A stretch of DNA of 12,174 nucleotides from Anaerolineae bacterium (GTDB lineage Bacteria; Chloroflexota; Anaerolineae; Aggregatilineales; UBA3940). The notes under the pieces are model-generated. The model did no database searches. It had not been told where the DNA came from and was given only the letters and a program-made list of their open reading frames with translations. The stretch lies in assembly GCA_020852775.1 (NCBI GenBank), contig JADZAD010000049.1, forward strand, positions 1 to 12,174, in the 5' to 3' direction. Shown in pieces: positions 5,532-12,174 of the stretch. The translations under genes were made by a program, and so were the position numbers. The stretch's first letter is position 1. Every line of letters starts with the position of its first letter.

Positions 5532-6359
5532 ATGAAGACGATCGTAGTGACCGGTGGAAGCGGCAAGGCGGGCCGGGCAGTCGTGGCCGACCTGCTGGCG
5601 CATGGCTATGACGTGCTGAACGTGGACATCGCCGCCCCGGCACAACCTGCCGGGCGCTTCACCCGCGCCGACCTGACCGACGTGGGCTCGGCCTACGAGG
5701 TACTGCGCGGCGCGGACGCCGTCGTGCACCTCGCCGCGATCCCCGCGCCGGGGCTGGCAACGGATGAGGTTACCTTCCGCACCAACATCACCAGCACCTA
5801 TAACGTCTTCAGGGCGGCCACCGCGCTGGGCCTGCAGCGCGTAGTGTGGGCCTCCAGCGAGACGACGCTCGGCCTGCCCTTCGACCAGCCGCCCGCCTAC
5901 GCCCCGGTCGATGAAGACCACCCCCTGCGCCCGGAGTCGAGCTACGCGCTCTCCAAGGTCGCCGGGGAGGAACTGGCGCGGCAGTTTGCGCGCTGGAGCG
6001 ACATCCCGTTCGTCAGCCTGCGCTTCTCCAACATCATGGAGCCGCACGACTACGCGAATTTCCCCGGTTTTCAGGCGGACGTCACCCTGCGGAAATGGAA
6101 CCTGTGGAGCTACGTGGATGCGCGGGACGTGGCGCAGAGCTGCCGCCTCGGCCTGACGGTACCGATCAGCGGGGCCGATCATTTCATCATCGCCGCTGCC
6201 GATACGGTGATGGAGCGCCCGAACGCCGACCTGCTCGCCGAGGTCTTCCCCGGCGTAGCACTGCGCAAGCCGGTCCACCCGCACGAAACGCTACTGTCGA
6301 TCGCGAAGGCACGGGGAATACTGGGCTACCATCCGCAGTACACGTGGCGGGCGCTGTAG
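5532..6359 (+). CDS. NAD-dependent epimerase/dehydratase family protein (extended SDR)
   Basis: The 275-residue protein starts with the Rossmann motif T7-G-G-S-G-K-A-G14. D32 at the end of the second strand (VLNVD32) favours NAD over NADP. D47 and the H66-L-A-A69 strand complete the cofactor site. The catalytic residues are S108/S109 (WASSE) and the Y138-x-x-x-K142 pair. The later segments LRFSNIMEPHDY, RKWNLWSYVDARD and HETLLSIAKAR resemble a well-spread SDR subgroup related to uronate dehydrogenases and UDP-sugar epimerases. Exact substrate is not determinable; oxidation or epimerisation of a sugar or sugar acid is the likely reaction, in the cytoplasm. The ribosome site AAAGGAA lies about 8 bases before the ATG. 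It follows the TauE/SafE gene by 29 bases. Confidence 0.9.
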   Translation: MKTIVVTGGSGKAGRAVVADLLAHGYDVLNVDIAAPAQPAGRFTRADLTDVGSAYEVLRGADAVVHLAAIPAPGLATDEVTFRTNITSTYNVFRAATALGLQRVVWASSETTLGLPFDQPPAYAPVDEDHPLRPESSYALSKVAGEELARQFARWSDIPFVSLRFSNIMEPHDYANFPGFQADVTLRKWNLWSYVDARDVAQSCRLGLTVPISGADHFIIAAADTVMERPNADLLAEVFPGVALRKPVHPHETLLSIAKARGILGYHPQYTWRAL

Positions 6360-6405
6360 CGATCCTCCTGCGCGCCGGCCTGAGGGTGATCGATACGGAT
6401 ACGGT

Positions 6406-6414
6406 TGGTACAAT
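6406..6414 (+). promoter_or_regulatory. Extended -10 promoter before the alpha/beta hydrolase gene
   Basis: TGG-TACAAT (6406-6414) is an extended -10 element about 70 bases before the ATG at 6485. No good -35 is visible at the usual distance, as is common for extended -10 promoters. The element overlaps a small dyad, GGTA-CAA-TACC (6407-6417), and follows a short direct repeat (ATACGG twice at 6393-6404). Either could bind a regulator. Confidence 0.35.
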
Positions 6415-6484
6415 ACCGGGCCGGCAGGTACATGGGCTCGCCTTCAGCTTTCCAGCGCATGAGAATCGCCAGACAGGAGACTAT

Positions 6485-7294
6485 ATGAGCCAGAGCGGAA
6501 TGATCCCGGTCCATGGAGGGGAACTGCACTACGACGACCACGGATCAGGAGATGCGGTCGTCTTTCTGCATGCCGGGATGACCAACATGGAGATGTGGCA
6601 GCGGCAGATTGAGCCTTTCACCGCTGCTGGCTACCGCGTGGTGCGCTACGACCTGCGCGGATATGGCCGCTCCACTTCTGAAGAAGCTGATTACAGCCAC
6701 CATGTAGACCTGCTGGACGTGTTCAGCTACCTGAAGATTGAACGCGCACACCTGGTCGGGAACTCACTGGGTGGGCGCATCTGCATCGACTTCGCGCTGG
6801 CCTGCCCGGAGCGCACCCGTTCGCTGATACTGGTCTGTGCGCGGCCGTCCGGCTGCCCAACGGTCTTCCCGCCAGCCGAAGTCGCAAAGATCGAGGAACT
6901 GGAAGCAGCGGAACAGGGCAGCGACCACGACCTGACCGCCCGGCTGGATGTCGAGGTGTTCGTTGACGGCTTCTACCGCGAAGGCCAGGCGGACGCGCCG
7001 GTACGCGATGAGGTATTTCGCATGACCCGCGCCAACTATGACGTTCGCCAGAACCGGCAGCCTTCCAGCCCGCTGACTCCCCCGGCCTACAGCCGGCTGC
7101 ACGAGATTACAGTTCCCGCGCTGGTGGTGGTCGGCACGCTTGACCTGCGGATGATGCTCAAGGCGGCAGATCATCTTGCCACGCAACTGCCCCTGGCGCG
7201 CCGGCTGGACATTGAAGGGGCCACGCACGTGCCCAGCCTGGAGCAGCCTGACCTGTTTAACCGCGAGGCTCTCGCCTTCCTGCAGGGGATATAG
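6485..7294 (+). CDS. Alpha/beta-fold hydrolase
   Basis: This 269-residue cytoplasmic protein has no signal peptide and the full alpha/beta-hydrolase signature. The oxyanion-hole segment is F27-L-H-A-G31. The strand-turn Y55-D-L-R-G-Y-G-R-S63 follows. The nucleophile elbow is G92-N-S94-L-G-G97, and the charge-relay acid is D220 in VVVGTLD. The histidine is H248 in EGATHVP. The triad S94-D220-H248 is intact, so it should be active. The cap region (about 120-200) is short and charged. The fold covers esterases, lactonases (3-oxoadipate enol-lactonase type), C-C hydrolases and haloperoxidase-like enzymes, and I cannot choose among them. The start at 6485 is set by AGGAGA (6475-6480). A longer frame from 6095 overlaps the epimerase gene and has no signature. 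The 125-base gap upstream holds its own promoter. Confidence 0.92.
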   Translation: MSQSGMIPVHGGELHYDDHGSGDAVVFLHAGMTNMEMWQRQIEPFTAAGYRVVRYDLRGYGRSTSEEADYSHHVDLLDVFSYLKIERAHLVGNSLGGRICIDFALACPERTRSLILVCARPSGCPTVFPPAEVAKIEELEAAEQGSDHDLTARLDVEVFVDGFYREGQADAPVRDEVFRMTRANYDVRQNRQPSSPLTPPAYSRLHEITVPALVVVGTLDLRMMLKAADHLATQLPLARRLDIEGATHVPSLEQPDLFNREALAFLQGI

Positions 7295-7315
7295 GGGCTC
7301 TGTGTGGGGTAGCCA

Positions 7316-7759
7316 CTATTCAGCCTCAGCACCACCGGCGGTGAACGTCTTGCGCAGGTAGTAATGCGTGAAGCCCACGGGGCGGTTCTCAAGCTCACCA
7401 AACACGTGGTAGCCATGTTTCAGATAGAAGCCAAGCGCCTGCCAGCCTGCGGTGTCCAGTGTCGCGCCGTAGGCATTGGCTCTGCGCGCTTCGGCTTCCG
7501 CCGCGCGCAGCAGGGCACTGCCCAGCCCCGCCCCGCGCGCATGCTCCGCCACCCACAGAATACCTACCTCCAGCCAGTCCCACTGAATGCGGCCGAGCAG
7601 GCCGCCGATGATTTCGCCTTGCTCATCCCGTGCCAGAATTTGCAGGTCCTGATAGGCCGTCTCACCGGTATGGGCCAGGTTATAGGCGCGAAGCTGTCCG
7701 CGCACGAACTCGCTGGCGGCGAGATCGGGTGTCTCGCCCAACCTGATGGAATAGCGCAT
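7316..7759 (-). CDS. GNAT family N-acetyltransferase
   Basis: The 147-residue protein has the GNAT fold. An N-terminal region is followed by a strand with a glycine-rich turn (I50-I-G-G-L-L-G56). A strand L63-E-V-G-I-L-W-V70 leads into the acetyl-CoA pyrophosphate loop R75-G-A-G-L-G80 and its helix. Motif B (A105-L-G-F-Y-L-K-H-G-Y in the GWQALGFYLKHGY segment) follows. It transfers an acetyl group from acetyl-CoA to an unknown amine, possibly a small molecule. The start at 7759 removes an upstream extension that would overlap the neighbouring lipoprotein gene; the ribosome site is weak. It lies 40 bases downstream of that lipoprotein gene and is probably on the same transcript. It converges with the alpha/beta hydrolase with only 21 bases between the stops. 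Confidence 0.9.
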   Translation of the reverse strand: MRYSIRLGETPDLAASEFVRGQLRAYNLAHTGETAYQDLQILARDEQGEIIGGLLGRIQWDWLEVGILWVAEHARGAGLGSALLRAAEAEARRANAYGATLDTAGWQALGFYLKHGYHVFGELENRPVGFTHYYLRKTFTAGGAEAE

Positions 7760-7799
7760 TTCGGAGCTACCAGCCCGGTCAGGAATGGAGAAGCGAGGC

Positions 7800-8426
7800 T
7801 CAGTCCGAGGACGCCACCCGCCGGAAGAACACGTCCGGGCAGGTAACGAACGTCCCGTTGAGTTCGGCACTCAGAGTGCGCACAAAACCGGTATCGGTGA
7901 AAGTCATCAGAGCAAGCTGCTTGCCGGAGAACGAACCATCCTCGGTAAAGAGCGGCACGCTGTAGCCCCAGTGATTCACTCCCAGCCGGGAGAGATCCCA
8001 CTTCCCTGAGTAGCCTTCGCCGCCAAATTCAAACACGAGTTTGTCCTGTACGGTGAAGTCAAACGTGATCTGCTCGAAGATCGGCGTTTCACACGCGCAG
8101 CCGATCTCTGCAATCACGCACGAATAACCACTGTAGATGCCAGGGCTGGTGTTTGCGGCAATGATCTCATAGCCGGTGAGGTTGTAGGGCAGAGTCGAGA
8201 CGGCCGCAGTCGGGGTGGCCCCGGTTGCGGAGGGTGCATCGGCCCTCTCGGCCTGTGCGGTTGGCAGCAGGGACGGATCGATGGTCGGCGGCAAGGGAAG
8301 CCCTTCGATCGCCAGCACGGGCGGCTCAGTAATCTCCGGAGTGGGCACGCCTGCGCATCCCATCAGGAGCGCCAGCCCGACTACGCACATCCCCCCCAGC
8401 ACCATCACTCTGCCCCGCATCCGCAT
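7800..8426 (-). CDS. Lipoprotein of unknown function with clustered cysteines
   Basis: This 208-residue protein starts with a basic, hydrophobic type II signal peptide and a lipobox ending at C24 (L21-M-G-C). A low-complexity Pro/Ala/Thr linker runs to about residue 80. The folded part (about 81-204) is rich in beta-prone and aromatic residues. It has C103, C110 and C112 close together (YSCVIAEIGCACETP) and C196 near the end (FVTCPDV), compatible with two disulfides outside the cytoplasm. I do not recognise the domain. It is not a copy of the two small lipoproteins on the other strand, since the CYVY and YDLR motifs are absent. The ribosome site is weak (GGGCAGGG, about 6 bases upstream); an ATG two codons downstream is an equal alternative. 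Upstream lies the divergent region shared with the antiporter gene. Confidence 0.8.
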   Translation of the reverse strand: MRMRGRVMVLGGMCVVGLALLMGCAGVPTPEITEPPVLAIEGLPLPPTIDPSLLPTAQAERADAPSATGATPTAAVSTLPYNLTGYEIIAANTSPGIYSGYSCVIAEIGCACETPIFEQITFDFTVQDKLVFEFGGEGYSGKWDLSRLGVNHWGYSVPLFTEDGSFSGKQLALMTFTDTGFVRTLSAELNGTFVTCPDVFFRRVASSD

Positions 8427-8491
8427 GTTTTGCCCTGCCCGTCGATGACCAATTCACAAGAGGCGTCTACCTTTCCGCAGACCGCCCCGAA

Positions 8492-8520
8492 AGGGTAGCA
8501 CGGATGAGATTGACAGGCAA
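8492..8520 (-). promoter_or_regulatory. Candidate promoter of the lipoprotein-GNAT unit
   Basis: On the minus strand TTGCCT (8520-8515), a 17-base spacer and TACCCT (8497-8492) give a modest promoter match. Transcription would start about 60 bases before the lipoprotein ATG at 8426. Confidence 0.3.
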
Positions 8521-8574
8521 CCGCGGCCGTTTCCTGTCGCTTATATGATTCAAATGCTTGTCGCTACGGTCGGG

Positions 8575-8596
8575 CGATACACTCTGAACAGTATCG
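8575..8596 (+). promoter_or_regulatory. Inverted repeat just upstream of the antiporter gene
   Basis: CGATAC (8575-8580) and GTATCG (8591-8596) form a perfect 6-base inverted repeat around a 10-base spacer, about 15 bases before the ribosome site. It could be an operator or a leader hairpin. The left arm overlaps a -10-like TACACT (8578-8583), but no well-spaced -35 was found. Confidence 0.3.
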
Positions 8597-8623
8597 GGCT
8601 TTTCCCCCGCAGGAGGACACCGG

Positions 8624-10618
8624 ATGCACCATGAGCTTCCATTGCTGGTCAACATCGGCGTTGCCCTCGCTGCCGCGCTGGTCGGCGGATTCATTGCCCG
8701 GAAGGCAGGGCTCCCTACCATTGTGGGTTATCTGCTTGCGGGGGTCGCCATCGGGCCATTCACACCCGGGTTCGTAGGAGATATTGAGAGCATCAGCCAG
8801 CTTGCCGAGCTGGGTGTAATCTTCCTGATGTTCGGAGTTGGCCTGCATTTCTCCCTGCGTGACCTCTGGCGAGTGCGCGATCTGGCGATCCCCGGGGCCC
8901 TGATCCAGTCAACACTTTCAACCGTCCTCGCCTTTGGCCTGACCCGCCTGTGGGGCTGGCCGGTGGCCGCCGGCCTGGTACGGGGGCTGGCCATCCCTGT
9001 CGCTAGTACGGTGGTGCTGATCCGTGGACTGATGGACAACGGCCATCTGGAGACTCGCCACGGTCAGGTCGCGCTTGGCTGGACGGTGTTCGAGGACCTT
9101 ATCACGGTGCTCATCCTGGTGATACTCCCGGCACTGGCTCCGTCCGGAGACCAGGCTGTCTGGCAGACCGCAGGCTGGGCCGTGATCAAAGCCGGCGCCT
9201 TCGTGGGTATCATGTTGTTCATCGGGGCACGCCTTGTGCCCCGGTTGCTGGAGAGCGTGGTACATACCCGCTCGCGTGAGTTGTTCATCCTGATCATGCT
9301 GGTAATCTCCCTCGGTACTGCGCTGGGTTCGGCGGCGCTGTTCCAGGTCTCGCTGGCACTGGGGGCCTTCCTCGCAGGGGTAGTGGTCAGTGAATCACCC
9401 CTCAGCCACCAGGTCAGTGCGGACGTGCTGCCCTTCCGTGAAGCGTTCGCGGTGCTGTTCTTCGTCTCGGTCGGGATGCTGGTTGACCCGGCCTATCTCT
9501 GGCAGAACGCCGGTCAGGTGCTGGCGCTTACCGCCTTGATTGTGGTCGGTAAGGCGCTGATGGCCTCGCTGGTCGGCTTCATATTTCCACACCCGGCCCG
9601 TACCGCACTGGTCGTCGGGGCCGGGCTGAGCCAGATCGGCGAGTTCTCGTTCATCGTCGGGCAGGCGGGGCTGGCGCTGGGCTTGCTCGACCGGAGCCAG
9701 TACTCGCTGATTCTGGCCGGGGCGCTGCTCTCCATTACGATTAACCCGTTCATGTTCCGCCTGATCCAGCCCATCGAGGGCCTGCTCAAGCGCAAGCCCC
9801 GCCTGTGGAACCGGCTGAACCACCACGGCGATCACGCCGTGGCGCCCACCGAGACGCTCTCTGGCCACGTGGTCATCGTCGGTTACGGACGTGTCGGGCA
9901 TCATATCGTCGATGTGTTGAACGTGCTGCACGTCCCGCAACTGGTCATCGAGGACGATCCCGTGCGTGTCGATACACTGCGCAAGCAGCAAGTTCCCGTA
10001 CTGTTCGGAGATGCTGCCAATTCAGAGATACTTGGCTACGCCCGGCTGAAGCAGGCACGCACGCTGGTGGTAACTGTACCCGATGAACCCTCCACCGGGA
10101 TGATTGTGGCAGCCGCGCGCGAAATGGCCCCGAAACTGCCGCTGGTAGTACGTGCCTCCACTGAAGAGGGTGTGCTGCAACTGGGTGGGCTTGGCGCCAC
10201 GGACGTGATCCACCCCGAGCTGGAGGGTGGGCTGGAGATCGTCCGGCACACCCTGATGCATCTTGGCTACCCGGTCGGGCAGGTCCAGCGCTACACGGAT
10301 ATCGTCCGGCGTGATCAATATGACTTTGACGTGAATACCGTTGAGGAACACCGTATGTTGCTGCGGCTGATCGAAGCGGCGGAGGGTATCGAAGTAACCT
10401 GGCTGACGATCACTGAGGCAAGCCCGCTGGTCGGCCAGTCACTGGCGGAAGCCAACATCCGTGCCCACACCGAAGCATCCGTGGTAGCCATCATCCGCGA
10501 TGGACAGTTGACCGCCAACCCCAAGTCGGTGAGCGTCTTCCATGCCGGCGATCTTGTTGGCCTGATCGGAGACGAGGAGCAGGTCAGCCTCGCCGAGCGC
10601 CTGTACTTCCCGGCCTGA
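8624..10618 (+). CDS. ybaL: CPA2 family cation:proton antiporter with RCK domains (YbaL/Kef-like)
   Basis: This 664-residue membrane protein has an N-terminal transporter domain of about 12 helices (1-395). A cytoplasmic Rossmann-type TrkA-N/RCK-N domain begins at about 414 (G414-H-V-V-I-V-G-Y-G-R-V-G425), and a C-terminal RCK-C domain covers about 577-664. The first 80 residues, starting MHHELPL and including VGYLLAG, GPFTPGFV and LMFGVGLHFSL, closely match what I know of E. coli YbaL. E157-D158 lie in the helix (VFEDL) where CPA2 members carry their transport carboxylate. It should exchange K+ or Na+ for H+ across the inner membrane, gated by nucleotide binding to the RCK domain. E. coli YbaL (about 558 residues) lacks the RCK-C part, so this protein is about 100 residues longer. 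The ribosome site is AGGAGG (8611-8616). Confidence 0.93.
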   Translation: MHHELPLLVNIGVALAAALVGGFIARKAGLPTIVGYLLAGVAIGPFTPGFVGDIESISQLAELGVIFLMFGVGLHFSLRDLWRVRDLAIPGALIQSTLSTVLAFGLTRLWGWPVAAGLVRGLAIPVASTVVLIRGLMDNGHLETRHGQVALGWTVFEDLITVLILVILPALAPSGDQAVWQTAGWAVIKAGAFVGIMLFIGARLVPRLLESVVHTRSRELFILIMLVISLGTALGSAALFQVSLALGAFLAGVVVSESPLSHQVSADVLPFREAFAVLFFVSVGMLVDPAYLWQNAGQVLALTALIVVGKALMASLVGFIFPHPARTALVVGAGLSQIGEFSFIVGQAGLALGLLDRSQYSLILAGALLSITINPFMFRLIQPIEGLLKRKPRLWNRLNHHGDHAVAPTETLSGHVVIVGYGRVGHHIVDVLNVLHVPQLVIEDDPVRVDTLRKQQVPVLFGDAANSEILGYARLKQARTLVVTVPDEPSTGMIVAAAREMAPKLPLVVRASTEEGVLQLGGLGATDVIHPELEGGLEIVRHTLMHLGYPVGQVQRYTDIVRRDQYDFDVNTVEEHRMLLRLIEAAEGIEVTWLTITEASPLVGQSLAEANIRAHTEASVVAIIRDGQLTANPKSVSVFHAGDLVGLIGDEEQVSLAERLYFPA

Positions 10619-10656
10619 TGCCGGATGATGCCAGCAATACACAGGTAGAGTATCAT

Positions 10657-10682
10657 CGGGCAACTCATCTCTCATCTGCCCG
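10657..10682 (+). other. Possible leader hairpin before the kinase gene
   Basis: CGGGCA (10657-10662) and TGCCCG (10677-10682) can pair across a 14-base loop. The 3' arm abuts and slightly overlaps the GGAGG ribosome site (10682-10686) of the kinase gene, so pairing could hinder translation initiation. A single 6-base-pair stem is weak evidence. Confidence 0.25.
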
Positions 10683-10693
10683 GAGGCTCGACT

Positions 10694-12174
10694 ATGCCCG
10701 GAGACCTGCTGCTCGCCCTTGACGTTGGCACTCAGAGCACCCGCGCAATCGTCTTTGACGCCCGCGGTACGCTGATCAGCAAGGCGCAGATACCGATCCT
10801 GCCGGTGGCGCACGCACCCCAGCCGGGCTGGGCCGAGCAGGACCCGGAGGCCTACTGGCAGGCGATCGGGGAGGCCTGCCGTGTGCTGTGGGCAAAGGGT
10901 GAAGTCAGGCCTGACGCCATCGCCGGGGTCAGCCTGACCACCCAGCGCAGCACACTGGTGAACGTTGACCGGGATGGCAACGCGCTACGCCCGGCCATCC
11001 TGTGGACGGATCAACGCCGCACCGAAGGCCTGAAACCGGTAGGCGGCTGGTGGGGGCTGCTCTTCGCGCTGGCGGGCATGAAGGCCACCGCCGCTTACGT
11101 GCAGGGCGAGGCCGAGGCGAACTGGGTGATGACCTATCAGCCGGACATATGGGCACGCACCTACCGCGTGATGTTCCTCTCCGGATTCCTCACCCACCGG
11201 CTGACCGGGCGCTTCATCGACTCAAGCGGCTGCCTGGTTGGCTACCTGCCCTTTGACTACAAAGCCAAAGACTGGGCGAAGCCCTTCGACTGGAAGTGGC
11301 AGGCTATCCGCATGGAGCGTGATAAGCTGATCGAGCTGGCCCCGCCCACCGCGCCCCTCGGGGCGATCACTCGTGCCGCGGCGGAGGCCACCGGCCTGCC
11401 CGAAGACCTCCCGGTGATCGCGGCGGCCTCGGATAAGGCCTGTGAGGTGCTCGGCTCCGGGTCGCTTGATCCACATCTGGGGGCACTCAGCTTTGGCACA
11501 GCGGCGACGATCAACGCCACCAGCCGCCGCTATCTTGAGGTCATCCCCCTGCTGCCACCGTTCCCGGCGGCTGTCCCAGACGCCTATAATCTCGAAATCC
11601 AGATCTTCCGCGGCTTCTGGATGGTAAGCTGGTTCAAGCGCGAGTTCGGCCTGCTGGAACAGATGATCGCGGAGAAAGAAGGGGTGCAGGTCGAAGCGGT
11701 GTTCGACCGGCTGGTCGAGGCCATACCACCCGGCTCACTGGGATTGATCCTGCAGCCCTTCTGGTCACCGGGGCTGCGTGTGCCCGGTCTGGAAGCGAAA
11801 GGCGCGGTCATCGGCTGGGGTGACGTACACACCCGCGGGCACTTCTACCGGGCGATCATTGAGGGGCTGGCCTACGCCCTGCGTGAAGGGCTGGAGCGTA
11901 TCTCGGCACGCACAGGGGTGCGCGTAACCGAGCTGCGTGTCGCGGGGGGTGGCTCGCAGAGCGACCAGGCAATGCAGATCACTGCCGACGTGTTCGGCCT
12001 TCCCGCTGCCCGCCCGCATACGTTTGAAGCCTCCGGGCTGGGGGCGGCCATCGACGCGGCGGTCGGGCTGGGCCTGCATCCGGACTTCGCCACCGCGGTA
12101 CGTGACATGACCCGTACCGCCCGCGTCTTTGAGCCGGATCCGGCCTCTCAGCGCCTGTATGATGACCTGTATCA
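10694..12174 (+). CDS. FGGY-family carbohydrate kinase (3' end missing)
   Basis: 493 codons are present and the frame is still open at the window edge. FGGY kinases are usually about 490-530 residues, so only a short tail is missing. It phosphorylates a sugar or polyol with ATP in the cytoplasm. The N-terminal ATPase loop is D10-V-G-T-Q-S-T-R17. Substrate-site landmarks are G-W-A-E-Q-D-P-E, T-T-Q-R-S and W104-T-D106-Q-R108. The catalytic base is D247 in AASDKA, in the position of the known base of xylulose and glycerol kinases. The adenine-site signature G418-G-G-S-Q-S-D424 followed by MQITADVFG is intact. Candidate substrates include xylulose, gluconate and related sugars. The residues around W104-D106 do not decide. 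The ATG at 10694 follows GGAGG (10682-10686); the gene is probably independent of the antiporter, 75 bases upstream. Confidence 0.92.
   Translation, partial: MPGDLLLALDVGTQSTRAIVFDARGTLISKAQIPILPVAHAPQPGWAEQDPEAYWQAIGEACRVLWAKGEVRPDAIAGVSLTTQRSTLVNVDRDGNALRPAILWTDQRRTEGLKPVGGWWGLLFALAGMKATAAYVQGEAEANWVMTYQPDIWARTYRVMFLSGFLTHRLTGRFIDSSGCLVGYLPFDYKAKDWAKPFDWKWQAIRMERDKLIELAPPTAPLGAITRAAAEATGLPEDLPVIAAASDKACEVLGSGSLDPHLGALSFGTAATINATSRRYLEVIPLLPPFPAAVPDAYNLEIQIFRGFWMVSWFKREFGLLEQMIAEKEGVQVEAVFDRLVEAIPPGSLGLILQPFWSPGLRVPGLEAKGAVIGWGDVHTRGHFYRAIIEGLAYALREGLERISARTGVRVTELRVAGGGSQSDQAMQITADVFGLPAARPHTFEASGLGAAIDAAVGLGLHPDFATAVRDMTRTARVFEPDPASQRLYDDLY

Noticed and set aside
6360..6400. GC-rich partial hairpin after the epimerase gene as a terminator
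   Set aside because: The pairing is interrupted by unpaired bases and no T-rich tract follows it.
6095..6484. Plus-strand extension of the alpha/beta hydrolase frame back to 6095
   Set aside because: It overlaps the epimerase coding sequence, is arginine-rich as expected for an out-of-frame reading of GC-rich DNA, and a good ribosome site marks 6485 as the start.
4777..7294. Permease, epimerase and hydrolase as a single catabolic operon with the distant FGGY kinase
   Set aside because: The hydrolase has its own promoter in a 125-base gap, and the kinase is over 3 kb away beyond minus-strand genes. No shared substrate can be read from the sequences.
3681..8426. The three lipoproteins as one cluster of paralogues
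   Set aside because: The minus-strand lipoprotein lacks the CYVY, WGxDQLG and YDLR landmarks of the other two; only the lipobox and proline-rich linker are alike.
9395..9991. Long minus-strand open frames opposite the antiporter and other genes (also about 5014-5643, 5499-6284 and 1052-1495)
   Set aside because: They lie opposite genes with complete family signatures, have no ribosome sites or recognisable motifs, and show compositions typical of antisense frames in GC-rich DNA.

Overview
The window is GC-rich bacterial DNA, densely coded on both strands. It shows no rRNA, tRNA, CRISPR array, transposase or phage gene. A member of the Chloroflexota (Anaerolineae-like) is the best guess. The reasons are a 50-residue DUF5679-type zinc-ribbon protein, lipoproteins with Pro/Thr-rich tethers, and a GC-rich genome with AGGAGG-type ribosome sites. 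No phylogenetic marker gene is present, so this is inference.

Layout, left to right. (1) 1-73: start of a minus-strand gene leaving the window, apparently a zinc-ribbon protein. (2) 227-1801: membrane-anchored DUF348/G5/3D cell-wall protein. (3) 1879-2031, minus: DUF5679-type zinc ribbon, convergent with the 3D gene and ended by an intrinsic terminator. (4) 2242-3596: two-gene unit of integral membrane proteins of unknown function. The second carries an internal duplication with a strikingly conserved motif. (5) 3681-4670: tandem pair of paralogous small lipoproteins. Each has its own look-alike promoter (TTGCGC-N17-TA[GC]AGT) and its own terminator. (6) 4777-6359: probable operon of a TauE/SafE permease and an NAD-dependent epimerase/dehydratase. 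(7) 6485-7294: alpha/beta hydrolase behind its own promoter. (8) 7316-8426, minus: lipoprotein followed by a GNAT acetyltransferase. (9) 8624-10618: YbaL/Kef-type CPA2 cation:proton antiporter with RCK domains. (10) 10694 to the end: FGGY-family sugar kinase, truncated by the window edge.

The genes look like ordinary chromosomal housekeeping and accessory cargo, many of them acting at the envelope (cell-wall protein, three lipoproteins, four membrane proteins). No single pathway links them. No stretch longer than about 210 bases lacks a gene. The larger gaps (74-226, 2032-2241, 8427-8623) are divergent promoter regions.

I do not see a convincing new multi-gene system. The points most worth following are the duplicated membrane protein, the lipoprotein pair duplicated with its promoter architecture, and a promoter-then-terminator leader before the permease gene.
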